Assembly (NCBI GenBank): GCA_036307445.1
Contig: JAXJXP010000006.1
Location: 1-64,000, forward strand
DNA from: HGM11525 sp036307445
Lineage (GTDB): Bacteria > Bacillota > Clostridia > UBA1381
DNA length: 64,000 bases
Direction of reading: 5' to 3'
Positions 16,679-25,307 of this stretch are shown here, piece by piece (position 1 is the stretch's first letter; each line of letters begins with the position of its first letter). Below the pieces are notes generated by a model, which was given only the letters and a program-made list of their open reading frames with translations, did no database searches and was not told the origin of the DNA. The position numbers and the translations under genes are program-made.

Positions 16679-17796
16679 AGATAAAAACTCCCTTTATTAC
16701 GTTTTGATACCGACAGCACCAGACCAATCGCAATAAGATTAGTCAGCATAGAAGTACCGCCGTAGCTGAAAAATGGCAGAGGAATACCTGTTACCGGCAT
16801 TAAGCCGATACACATTCCAACATTCTCAAGTGTGTGAAAAAGAAGCATCGCCCCAACACCTGCGGCAATATAACGTCCGAACTTATTCTGCGAGCATACT
16901 GCCACCATAAAGCAACGGGATATAATAACCATAAGCACCAAAACCACCATAACTGCACCTATAAAACCAAATTCTTCTGATATGGTTGAGAAAATAAAAT
17001 CGGTATGCTTTGCAGGCAGAAAGCCCATCTGGTTTTGCGTTCCGTTTAAATATCCCTTGCCGAACAGGCCGCCCGAGCCAACTGCAATTTTGGACTGAAT
17101 TACGTTATACCCCTTGCCCAAAGGGTCAAGCTCAGGGTTTAAAAATACCTGAATTCTATGCTGCTGATAGGGGCTTAAGGCAAATTTGTATATAAATGGC
17201 AGCGAAGCCGCACCCACAACTATCGCAGGGACTATAAGCTTAAGAGACAAGCCCGCCGCAAACAAAAGCACAATAAACACAAAAACGAACACCATTGCAC
17301 TTCCCGCATCAGGCTGAAGCATTATAAGCGCAAGAAAAATTAAAAGATGTGCCGCAAGACCGATAAGAGTGGATAGCTTGTTTATAGTTTTTTCCTTTTT
17401 GGAGAGGTGATAGCCAAAGGTTATGATAAATCCTATCTTTGCAATTTCAGCTGGCTGAATGCCAACAGGTCCGAACCTTATCCAGCTTTTAGCACCGACC
17501 TCATCTGCACCTGTACCTATTATAAGCACAAGCACCAAAAGAAAAATACTAATCACAAAAACAGGCATAATCAATAGATTAAACTGCTCATAGTCAAAAC
17601 GGCTCAAAAGAAGCATAAACACCACACCCACAAGGCACGCACCTGTCTGCACCGCAATACTTGTAATCCCGCCATAAGAGAGAGTTGCAGAATAAACCGC
17701 AACAAGCCCCATTACTGCAGCAAGAAACGTAAAATACATTAAAATTCTGTCAAAGCCGCTTCTTTTTGAGCGAAGCTGCCACGCAAGTGAACCCAT
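16675..17796 (-). CDS. rodA: RodA/FtsW-family peptidoglycan glycosyltransferase
   Basis: 373 residues, about ten membrane helices. SEDS polymerase that builds peptidoglycan strands from lipid II, probably with the elongation machinery. Family signatures: MVYSATL-like N region, LQPDAGSAMVFV, GKGYNVIQSKIAVGSGG, ISEEFGFIGA, and the C-terminal MPVTGIPLPFFSYGGTSM. Short for FtsW and lacks an FtsW-type N-terminal extension, hence RodA. Coupled to fabG, 18 bp after the methyltransferase. Confidence 0.9.
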   Translation of the reverse strand: MGSLAWQLRSKRSGFDRILMYFTFLAAVMGLVAVYSATLSYGGITSIAVQTGACLVGVVFMLLLSRFDYEQFNLLIMPVFVISIFLLVLVLIIGTGADEVGAKSWIRFGPVGIQPAEIAKIGFIITFGYHLSKKEKTINKLSTLIGLAAHLLIFLALIMLQPDAGSAMVFVFVFIVLLFAAGLSLKLIVPAIVVGAASLPFIYKFALSPYQQHRIQVFLNPELDPLGKGYNVIQSKIAVGSGGLFGKGYLNGTQNQMGFLPAKHTDFIFSTISEEFGFIGAVMVVLVLMVIISRCFMVAVCSQNKFGRYIAAGVGAMLLFHTLENVGMCIGLMPVTGIPLPFFSYGGTSMLTNLIAIGLVLSVSKRNKGSFYL

Positions 17797-17814
17797 TTTC
17801 CCAATTCACTCCTT

Positions 17815-18558
17815 TTATCTCGGATTTTCACAGGCAAACCACAGTCTTTCGGCATCTTCTTTTTCGGGTGCTAAAGACGTAGAAGAATAACATTCCACAT
17901 TTACAAAGCCTGCAAAAAAAAGTATTCTCTTGATTTCGTCAGCAGATCTTGCTCTTTGCATCTGCCTTTCAGAAATTCTTTTGTAGCCCTTTTCTGTTTT
18001 CTTAAAGAAATTTATAGTCATATCACAGAGCTTTTTCTTTTTGTAATATTTATTTTCCCATACATAGAAAATATCGTCGGTATCATAAACAAAAGTCTTG
18101 TCGCCGTGGATATTTTTAAGCTTATGCTCAGACGAAACATCAAACACAAGCACTCCGCCCTTGTCCATAAAACAGGTACGAAGTCTGGTAAGTGCATTTA
18201 GCAAAATCTTATCTGACAGTATGTAATTAAACCCGTCGGTCATACAAACCGCCGCACCGACACTTCCGTAAAGGTCAAGGCTTTCAATAGACTGGTTAAG
18301 AAAGAGAATTTTATTATCCTTGTCCTTTCTTCTTGCAATATCAAGCATATCAAACGAGCGGTCAATGCCAATCATATCATAGCCTCTTTCGGCAAGAGGA
18401 AAGGTAACTCCGCCCGTACCGCAGGCAAGGTCTGCTACTATTGTCGGTGAAATACCCTTAAGTGTAAAAATGTTCTCTATAAAATCGCAAATTCTGCCAT
18501 AATCGACATCTTCCTTTATAAGACGGTCATAAATTGAGGAAAAAGCGGTGTAGCTCAT
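17815..18558 (-). CDS. Class I SAM-dependent methyltransferase
   Basis: 247 residues. Motif I VADLACGTGGVTFPLA, motif II MIGIDRSFDML and a GFNYILS region define a small-molecule-type methyltransferase. The substrate is unknown. Overlaps the upstream DUF4364 gene by four bases, and the pair is followed by rodA, so it belongs to this operon. Confidence 0.8.
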   Translation of the reverse strand: MSYTAFSSIYDRLIKEDVDYGRICDFIENIFTLKGISPTIVADLACGTGGVTFPLAERGYDMIGIDRSFDMLDIARRKDKDNKILFLNQSIESLDLYGSVGAAVCMTDGFNYILSDKILLNALTRLRTCFMDKGGVLVFDVSSEHKLKNIHGDKTFVYDTDDIFYVWENKYYKKKKLCDMTINFFKKTEKGYKRISERQMQRARSADEIKRILFFAGFVNVECYSSTSLAPEKEDAERLWFACENPR

Positions 18559-19127
18559 TCTTCATCCTCCTCTAAATCTTCCTTTCCTTCGGATGGTGTC
18601 ATCGCATAGAGGATGGTCTGATAAATCTCGTCCTGCTTTTCCTTGAAATGACGCACCATTTGAGATGCCATCTTTCGTGTACCTGCATAGAAGCTAAGCT
18701 CCATAAGAGGTGTTTTGTTATCGTATATACCGCACTGTACCATAAATTCCTGCTCATTTATGGGCATTATCTCGGCACGGGTACTGCTTTTTCTTATTTC
18801 TTCACGGAAAAAGGGTGCAATATACGCAAGAATCTGCTCCCTTATATAAATAGGGATAGAACGATAGAAAAAGCCGTTTGCTTCCTTGCCCTTTTCAGTA
18901 AGCTCGTAGATGTGCAGATTTTCCTCAGGCTTGTATCTCGCCATCAAGCCAATATTTATAAGATTGTCAAGTGCAATGGTAAAGTCGGTAAAGCTGATAT
19001 TGCATTTATCGAGCACAAGCGAAGTAAGCTGATTGTGCGTCAGGGTACGGTCAGCCGAAGTCATCGTAAATAAAATTATATACTGTATAAGTACCGGGTC
19101 TGTTATTTCTCTTGTATATGGAACCAT
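18555..19127 (-). CDS. DUF4364-family protein
   Basis: 190 residues from ATG 19127 (GGAGGAAAAAATA upstream; an upstream in-frame ATG at 19157 precedes this site). N-terminal winged-helix-like region (about 15-85: LTHNQLTSLVLDKCNISFTDF...LTEKGKEA), then a conserved C-terminal half, and an acidic tail (EGKEDLEEDEE). Matches my memory of DUF4364, a Clostridia family of unknown function, probably DNA-binding. First gene of a four-gene operon leading to rodA and fabG. Confidence 0.75.
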   Translation of the reverse strand: MVPYTREITDPVLIQYIILFTMTSADRTLTHNQLTSLVLDKCNISFTDFTIALDNLINIGLMARYKPEENLHIYELTEKGKEANGFFYRSIPIYIREQILAYIAPFFREEIRKSSTRAEIMPINEQEFMVQCGIYDNKTPLMELSFYAGTRKMASQMVRHFKEKQDEIYQTILYAMTPSEGKEDLEEDEE

Positions 19128-19227
19128 TATTTTTTCCTCCAAAGCAAAAAAATTCAAAATAATTATAGCATATATTTATAAAAAATGATATACTATTTTT
19201 ATAAAATTTTTCAGAGGGGTGAAAAAA

Positions 19228-19866
19228 ATGCCGAAAAGGACACCCGAAGAGGAAAAAGCACGTTTTGAAAACCTGCTTTTGAGGGAAAAGGAACTGAGAA
19301 AAGATGGATACTTACATATTGCAGGAGTTGACGAGGCAGGCAGAGGGCCTTTAGCAGGAGCGGTTTATGCGGCGGCGGTTATTTTGCCCGAGGATATTTT
19401 TATAGAAGGGCTTGATGACTCGAAAAAACTTTCCGAAAAGAAAAGAGAACAGCTTTTTGACGAAATATGCGAAAAGGCTGTCGCATATTCGATTGCATAT
19501 GCAACCGAGTCTGAAATTGATGAGATAAACATCCTAAACGCAACCCATCTTGCAATGAACAGAGCAGTTGACGGGCTTTCCATCCCTGCCGATTACTGCA
19601 TTGTGGACGGGAATTCGATTAAGAATATGTCAACTCCACACGAAACTATGGTTAAGGGCGATGCAAAGAGTGCCTCGGTGGCAGCAGCATCAATTCTTGC
19701 CAAGGTTACAAGGGACAGGTATATTACCGAGCTTGCACAGAAGTATCCCGAATACTGTTTTGAAAAACACAAGGGCTACGGAACAAAGGCACACACCGAT
19801 GCGATACTCAAATACGGTGTTCTGCCCATCCACAGAAAGAGCTTTCTTACCAAGATTATTAAATGA
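19228..19866 (+). CDS. rnhB: Ribonuclease HII
   Basis: 212 residues. Removes RNA from RNA-DNA hybrids and single ribonucleotides from DNA. Motifs: GVDEAGRGPLAG with catalytic D and E, the D in YCIVDG, and the GDAKSASVAAASILAKVTRD block. The start is placed at ATG 19228, preceded by AGAGGGG; a GTG nine bases upstream is inside that site. Divergent from the DUF4364 operon, 9 bp before yraN. Confidence 0.95.
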   Translation: MPKRTPEEEKARFENLLLREKELRKDGYLHIAGVDEAGRGPLAGAVYAAAVILPEDIFIEGLDDSKKLSEKKREQLFDEICEKAVAYSIAYATESEIDEINILNATHLAMNRAVDGLSIPADYCIVDGNSIKNMSTPHETMVKGDAKSASVAAASILAKVTRDRYITELAQKYPEYCFEKHKGYGTKAHTDAILKYGVLPIHRKSFLTKIIK

Positions 19867-19875
19867 GGTACGGAT

Positions 19876-20232
19876 ATGAAAAAGGACATCGGAAACTTTG
19901 GCGAGCAGGTAGCGGCAGATTATCTTGAAAGCAAGGGTATGAAGATAATTAAACGAAATTTTTATTGCCGTGTCGGAGAGCTTGATATAATTGCAACCGA
20001 TGGTGAATACACTGTCTTTGTCGAGGTTAAAACAAGAAAATCAGCACAGTACGGTAGAGCGTCGGAATTTGTTGACTTTAGAAAACAGCAGAAGATTATA
20101 AAAACCGCACTCTATTATATCGGTGCAAGTGATACGGCTGTGCGGTTTGACGTGGTAGAGGTTTATTATCACGAGAAGAGCGAGGAACGTGTTGTGGATA
20201 GTATAAATCATATTGAGAATGCGTTTTGTTAA
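19876..20232 (+). CDS. yraN: UPF0102 / YraN-family nuclease-fold protein
   Basis: 118 residues. Endonuclease-like fold with GxxxExxAxxYLxxxG (FGEQVAADYLESKG), GELDIIATDGEYTVFVEVKTRKS and a late AVRFDVVEV. The D-E-K arrangement is that of a restriction-endonuclease-type active site. Role unproven in any species; commonly adjacent to rnhB, as here. Confidence 0.92.
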   Translation: MKKDIGNFGEQVAADYLESKGMKIIKRNFYCRVGELDIIATDGEYTVFVEVKTRKSAQYGRASEFVDFRKQQKIIKTALYYIGASDTAVRFDVVEVYYHEKSEERVVDSINHIENAFC

Positions 20233-20342
20233 TATTTATATATCTGCGTGCAGCTAAAATTGACGTACCCTACAAGCCCTTTAAATTGTCCCTTTAGAGC
20301 AGCAAGACGACACACAGGCGGTGCAATACACGATTTTGATTA

Positions 20343-20374
20343 AAAAAATAACCTGCATCTGCAGGTTATTTTTT
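20343..20374. terminator. Bidirectional terminator
   Basis: 15-bp perfect stem (20343-20357 with 20360-20374) with A-run and T-run flanks between convergent yraN and the GH26-like gene, ending one base before the latter's stop codon. Confidence 0.88.
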
Positions 20375-20375
20375 G

Positions 20376-22316
20376 TTAGTTAATTGTTACTGTTTTTGTA
20401 CTCTGTTCCCAGCCGACTATCTTACCAAACACCTCAGCTGCAACTCTTGCAGGAACTAAAGTTCTGCCGTTTATAGCCTTGGCTGAAACATCGGATACTG
20501 TATAGAGCGAACCGTTCTTATAGACATTCTTATCGCCTATTTTCATTGTTACAACGTCTGCTCCACGGGTTGCGGTAACGGTCTGTGTTGCACCATCCCA
20601 ACCGACAGTTGCACCTACCGCCTCAAATATTGCACGGACAGGAACAAGCGTTCTGCCGTTTATTGCCATAGGCGGCTGGTCAAGACCGCCAAGCACATTT
20701 CCGTCAACTTTTATTTTTATGCTGTCTGTTACATTGAAAGCAACACTTCTTGAATGAAGTCTGCCAAAGCTGTCTGTTACATTATATCTTAATGTATGAC
20801 TACCCACAGCATACTTTGAGAAGTCAATATCGCAGGTATATGGAATTGCACTTGAGCCTCCAACCCACACGTCGTCAATAAAGTAGTCAACCTTTTCGCT
20901 CTCAGAGCCGTAAATTCCGGCATAAATACTAAAGCTATTAACCATCTGTGAAACGGTAAAGCCATTATCGCAGTTTACATAGCCTGCTACATTATCGTTG
21001 TTGTATTTATCCTGAATAAAGTGCGGCTTCTTAACCTGAGAGTTATAGAAATCCTTCATTGAAGAATGATTTTTAAGTGAATAGTCATCATTCTCAGGAG
21101 CAACGTACTGGTCAAAGTAACCTATCATTTTAATCTGCGGATACTTCATCGGGAGATAATTGAGTATTTTTGCAATATGCCTGTTAGCCCAGCCCTCTGA
21201 ATATTCTCCAAGTCCTACGGTATGACCTGTAGCACCCGACTCAAATATCATAATCGGCTTTCTGTCGCCAAATGTTCTTACAATTTCATCCATCATATGT
21301 ACAGGCTCGGCACTCTTGCCGCCATAGAACATTACCTCGTCAATGCTCTCTCTGAAGGTTGTAACAGGATAGCCTCTAAAATACTTTTTACAGTAAAGCG
21401 ACACACCTACCCAGTCAACATACTCATCACCCGGGTAATAGTCAGTGTACTTGGTGTCCCAGGTTGATACAAAGTTAAGTCCGTAAACCATTGCTACATT
21501 AGGGCATTTTGAACGCATAATATTTGCTACTGTTCTGAAGGCATTTTTATAGTCCTCGGCACCGGGCTTTACCTCCCACTCATTAACCTCTCCCGCAAAT
21601 CTTAAGTAAATAGGCACATCGGGATATTTAGCAAGAATGTCCGCAAAATTAGATATTGTCTGCGATGACATATTTATCATACCTATATCGCCCGCACCGT
21701 TTACGTTATATGCAAGTTCAACGGCTTTGCCCTTTTCCTGTGCTTCTTTAAGGAAATTCTCGTAGAAAAGGTTAAAATCTCCGCCGTGCATATGATAAAT
21801 AAGTGTCATCGACTCATTTTTTAGCTGACTTCTCGTCGGTGAGTCAAAGGCAATGCCTGTAAGCACGCCAAGCTCATGCTCATTTTTAGCATGATAATTA
21901 ACCTGTGTATCATAGGTCTTCTGATAGAGATTAAGCTCCGTTGTAAACTGTTTTGCTTTTTCCTTTGAAATACGAACTGCATCAGCAAAGCCCATCGCTT
22001 CATTAGGTGCAATTGCACGGTTAAACCAGATTGCAGCATTGTCATATTCACCAAGTCTTTCGTATGCTTCGGCTATCAGGTATGTTTTAGTTGCTTTAAC
22101 TGCGATTGTGTCGCTGTCTTCCGGTGCAGCCGCTACCATATTGTACTGCTGCTCAGCAAAATTTATTATACCTCTGTCATCGCCTGTCGCTATTGCACTG
22201 TCAAGTCCCTCCTGTAAATCAAAGAACGATTTTTTGAAGGTGAACGCATTGCAGACTGTGCTTGCTATAAGTGCAATGCACATAGTAAGTGCCAGAATTT
22301 TTGACATTTTTCTCAT
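20376..22316 (-). CDS. Secreted GH26-like protein with copper amine oxidase-type stalk domain
   Basis: 646 residues. Signal peptide (about 1-24), a TPR-like helical segment (35-125), then a TIM-barrel domain (about 145-430) resembling GH26 beta-mannanases: RFAGEVNEW with candidate acid/base E243 and MIFESGA with candidate nucleophile E359. A beta-sandwich follows (450-530), then a C-terminal copper-amine-oxidase-N domain (about 535-646) with two NGRTLVP motifs, often used for wall attachment in Clostridia. ATG start with AGGGGAG. Last gene of the gtrA/gtrB operon, so it may trim or anchor the glycan made there. The GH family assignment is by motif only. Confidence 0.7.
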   Translation of the reverse strand: MRKMSKILALTMCIALIASTVCNAFTFKKSFFDLQEGLDSAIATGDDRGIINFAEQQYNMVAAAPEDSDTIAVKATKTYLIAEAYERLGEYDNAAIWFNRAIAPNEAMGFADAVRISKEKAKQFTTELNLYQKTYDTQVNYHAKNEHELGVLTGIAFDSPTRSQLKNESMTLIYHMHGGDFNLFYENFLKEAQEKGKAVELAYNVNGAGDIGMINMSSQTISNFADILAKYPDVPIYLRFAGEVNEWEVKPGAEDYKNAFRTVANIMRSKCPNVAMVYGLNFVSTWDTKYTDYYPGDEYVDWVGVSLYCKKYFRGYPVTTFRESIDEVMFYGGKSAEPVHMMDEIVRTFGDRKPIMIFESGATGHTVGLGEYSEGWANRHIAKILNYLPMKYPQIKMIGYFDQYVAPENDDYSLKNHSSMKDFYNSQVKKPHFIQDKYNNDNVAGYVNCDNGFTVSQMVNSFSIYAGIYGSESEKVDYFIDDVWVGGSSAIPYTCDIDFSKYAVGSHTLRYNVTDSFGRLHSRSVAFNVTDSIKIKVDGNVLGGLDQPPMAINGRTLVPVRAIFEAVGATVGWDGATQTVTATRGADVVTMKIGDKNVYKNGSLYTVSDVSAKAINGRTLVPARVAAEVFGKIVGWEQSTKTVTIN

Positions 22317-22332
22317 TTATATCTCCCCTTAT

Positions 22333-23778
22333 TTAATAATTAACCCAGTTTATAACCGTATCCTCTGCCAAGCCGTAATACATTTTATAATAATACTGAT
22401 GATAGCTGCTCTGATAAGGCATTGACCAACAGTGGTCGGGATACGGAAGTTTATATTGCTCAAGCTCTCCCGTCGGATTTTTGAGATATTCCTCTATTTT
22501 TACCTCATTTTCCGCCGTTACGGGATAGTTGGCTTTATACCCTGTATATGTATCTACGTATGTATTTATTCCATATCTTAAAAAGAGTAATGCAATAAAC
22601 AAAGCCGTTGCGTTGTACCATTTTCTATCCGATACCATAGACAGCAGACCTATATCGAATATCACCAGATTGAATACTCCGCAAAGCATTGTCCTTGGCC
22701 CCGAAACGGGTGATGCGGACATCATAAGTTGTGAGCCAATTGCAAGGATAATCGCCGCACAGGCGGTCAGATAACCCTCATTTCTGTTCTTTACAAACTT
22801 TACAAAAATAAGTATCAAATTTACTCCAAAAAGCACCGTCAACACCGCAAATGCAATAGCGGTTTTTACTGTAGCATATATGTACGGAGTTCGTGAGATG
22901 TAAACCGCAAGCAGTATTGATACCACATTCAGCAAGGCAACAATTCTCTGCCATACCTTATCCGAATATTTAAACAGCCACAGGCCCATTACCGCAAAAT
23001 TCAAAATTATGAACGGCAGCATAAATTTCTTAGAAATAAAGTTATAGTACAAAAGCGGCAGCTGCTCCGCCATAACCTCAAGCATACCCTTTTCAGTTTC
23101 GATACCATATCTAACAAAGGTGGCAGGTGCAAGATATACTGTACAAAAGCCGATAACCGTCGGAATTAAAAGACACCAGATTTTTGCCGAAAGCTTTTCC
23201 TTTCTTATAAGCTTGGCATCGAGTATGTAAATCACAGTAACACCAACTGTCATCATACCGTTTTGCTCGGTAGTTGCCGCCGAGAAAAATCCCAGCAGAT
23301 ATAAGAGAGGCACAAATTTCCCTCTTTTAGAATAAAGCAAATACCAAAACATCATCAGAAGTGCAAACGGGTACACATAATTAAATGAGCCTGTAAGCCA
23401 GTAAACACTTTCCCTTGTCATATCCACCATAAGTGCAGGTATCATCGAAAATGCGGTAAATATCACTGCATAGATACCATTGTTTGCCTGAAAATGCTTT
23501 GCCGCAAGGGTTGCAATTATCGCAAGAAATGCCGAGTTTACAATCTGCCAAAAAATTGGATTTATCGATATAAAAACGGTAGCGAGAAAATGCACTATTG
23601 CTCTGCCGTTTGCAAGCATATAATGTTCAATATGCTTATCCCAGAAGCCATCGCCCCAAAAGGTCGTGTAGTAATAGTCATCGCCGAAAAGAGGAATATT
23701 CCTCATAACAGCAAATGCAAGGACAAAAACAGATGCAAAAAGCCCAAAATACCACAGCTTTTCCTTTTTATTTATCAT
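22333..23778 (-). CDS. Polytopic GT-C-like membrane glycosyltransferase
   Basis: 481 residues, about eleven membrane helices with a soluble C-terminal tail. The first extracytoplasmic loop carries PLFGDDYYYTTFWG, an acidic DD motif typical of GT-C enzymes that use polyprenyl-phosphate sugars; the region resembles DUF6056. Directly follows gtrB and gtrA, making it the natural third component (as GtrC in O-antigen modification or YfhO with CsbB). Acceptor unknown, perhaps teichoic acid or another wall polymer. Confidence 0.65.
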   Translation of the reverse strand: MINKKEKLWYFGLFASVFVLAFAVMRNIPLFGDDYYYTTFWGDGFWDKHIEHYMLANGRAIVHFLATVFISINPIFWQIVNSAFLAIIATLAAKHFQANNGIYAVIFTAFSMIPALMVDMTRESVYWLTGSFNYVYPFALLMMFWYLLYSKRGKFVPLLYLLGFFSAATTEQNGMMTVGVTVIYILDAKLIRKEKLSAKIWCLLIPTVIGFCTVYLAPATFVRYGIETEKGMLEVMAEQLPLLYYNFISKKFMLPFIILNFAVMGLWLFKYSDKVWQRIVALLNVVSILLAVYISRTPYIYATVKTAIAFAVLTVLFGVNLILIFVKFVKNRNEGYLTACAAIILAIGSQLMMSASPVSGPRTMLCGVFNLVIFDIGLLSMVSDRKWYNATALFIALLFLRYGINTYVDTYTGYKANYPVTAENEVKIEEYLKNPTGELEQYKLPYPDHCWSMPYQSSYHQYYYKMYYGLAEDTVINWVNY

Positions 23779-23793
23779 ACTCTTCCCCCAAAC

Positions 23794-24723
23794 TTAACCG
23801 CTTATGTTAGTGTCTGCTATAATATACTGCGGTCTGCTCTTTGACTCAACAAAAATCTTGGCGATATATCCGCCGAAAACGCCTAAAATCATAAACTGAA
23901 CACCAAACATAAAGAGTATCAAAAGTGCCAGTGCCCACACAGCAGGAACCGCCACGCCCGAACAATGCAGTATCAGGGCAATAACAATCGCCAATGCTGA
24001 AACACCAGTAAGAGCTACTCCTGCAATAGCAGGGATATATAGCGGAAGATGTGAAAATGAGGTAAAACCCTCAATGGCATAGAGCAAAAGCTTGCCAAAT
24101 GACCATTTAGTCTCTCCTGCCGCTCTTTCTATATTCTCATATTCAAGCCATTCTGTCTTAAAACCAACCCATGAGAAAATGCCTTTGGAAAAACGTCCGT
24201 GCTCAGGCATCGAAAGTATTGCATCTACCATTCTTTTGGTCATAATACGAAAATCCATCGCGCCGTCTACCACATCAAGGCCGCAAAGCTTATTAAACAG
24301 CTTATAGAACTTATGCGCAAAAAAACTTCTTATAGGCGGCTCGTTATCTCTTGATATACGGCGTGTTGCAACACAGTCGCAGTCAGATTTGATTATACGC
24401 TCATACATATGGGGAATGAGTGTCGGCGGATGCTGCAAATCTGCGTCCATTACAACGATATACTTCCCGCTTGCGTATTCGAAGCCTGCAAGCATTGCAG
24501 CCTCCTTGCCGAAGTTTTTGGAGAAGCTTATATATCTTACCCTCGAATCTCGGCCTGCAAGTGCTGTAAGCTTTTCATAGGTTTTATCCTTTGAGCCGTC
24601 ATCTACAAACAAAAATTCAAACTCTGCCGCTACGTTTTCCACCGATTTTACAAGCTCGGTATAAAACATATCAATTACCTTCTCCTCGTTATAGCAGGGA
24701 ACTATTATCGAAATTTTATCCAT
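23794..24723 (-). CDS. GtrB/CsbB-type polyprenyl-phosphate glycosyltransferase (GT2)
   Basis: 309 residues. GT-A domain with SIIVPCYNEEKVI (5-17), MDADLQHPP (metal-binding DAD) and ARG-type KRMVDAIL; two C-terminal membrane helices (about 230-290). Such enzymes attach a sugar from UDP- or GDP-sugar to undecaprenyl phosphate on the inner face. Encoded six bases after gtrA. ATG start. Confidence 0.88.
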   Translation of the reverse strand: MDKISIIVPCYNEEKVIDMFYTELVKSVENVAAEFEFLFVDDGSKDKTYEKLTALAGRDSRVRYISFSKNFGKEAAMLAGFEYASGKYIVVMDADLQHPPTLIPHMYERIIKSDCDCVATRRISRDNEPPIRSFFAHKFYKLFNKLCGLDVVDGAMDFRIMTKRMVDAILSMPEHGRFSKGIFSWVGFKTEWLEYENIERAAGETKWSFGKLLLYAIEGFTSFSHLPLYIPAIAGVALTGVSALAIVIALILHCSGVAVPAVWALALLILFMFGVQFMILGVFGGYIAKIFVESKSRPQYIIADTNISG

Positions 24724-24729
24724 TGTACC

Positions 24730-25152
24730 TTACCCCTCTTTTTTCTTAAAAATCCACAGCTTGCTGACTACATAATTGAAAATTATTACAAACACGCTTG
24801 CAAGCGCCTTTATAACAAAGTGGCTTAACCCAAGCCTTTCCACAAATATGAATATGCTTGCTATCTGAATTACACTCGACACCACTCTTGCACCAACAAA
24901 CTCTGAAAACATTTTAAGCTCGGACATCACACTGTTCGGCTTTGTTTCAAATACCCATCTGCTGTTTACCGCATATGCAAAAATTATAGACACGATTATC
25001 GCAATTACATTGCTTACTGTGGGCGGCAGCCATATATCAAGCATAAATGTAACCACCCAGTCAATAGCTGTTGTCAAAACACCTGCAATAAGATATACTA
25101 TAAGTTCACGGCTCAATTTGCCTGTTAATATTCCTTTGATTTTATCTATCAA
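24730..25152 (-). CDS. GtrA/GtcA-family flippase-like protein
   Basis: 140 residues, four membrane helices with the family pattern (LIVYLIAGVLTTAIDWVVTF near the start, AYAVNSRWVF in the middle). Thought to move polyprenyl-phosphate-linked sugar across the membrane. TTG start at 25150-25152 preceded by GGAGG at eight bases. First gene of the glycosylation operon behind the promoter at 25200-25228. Confidence 0.85.
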   Translation of the reverse strand: MIDKIKGILTGKLSRELIVYLIAGVLTTAIDWVVTFMLDIWLPPTVSNVIAIIVSIIFAYAVNSRWVFETKPNSVMSELKMFSEFVGARVVSSVIQIASIFIFVERLGLSHFVIKALASVFVIIFNYVVSKLWIFKKKEG

Positions 25153-25199
25153 TGTCTTCCCCTCCGTGTCTACACTATTACCCTTATTATATATTACAA

Positions 25200-25228
25200 A
25201 TTATAACATTTACCATATTAAATGTCAA
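25200..25228 (-). promoter_or_regulatory. Promoter of the gtrA operon
   Basis: Consensus TTGACA (25223-25228), 17-bp spacer, TATAAT (25200-25205) on the minus strand. Confidence 0.88.
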
Positions 25229-25262
25229 TGCCCGTTTACCGCATACAAATCAGTATCAAAAA

Positions 25263-25298
25263 TGTAAAAATGTCCCGCATATACGGGACATTTTTACA
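25263..25298 (-). terminator. Terminator after tyrS
   Basis: 15-bp perfect stem (25263-25277 with 25284-25298), six-base loop, 9 bp past the tyrS stop; the stem contains five T next to the tail. Confidence 0.82.
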
Positions 25299-25307
25299 TA
25301 AATAATT

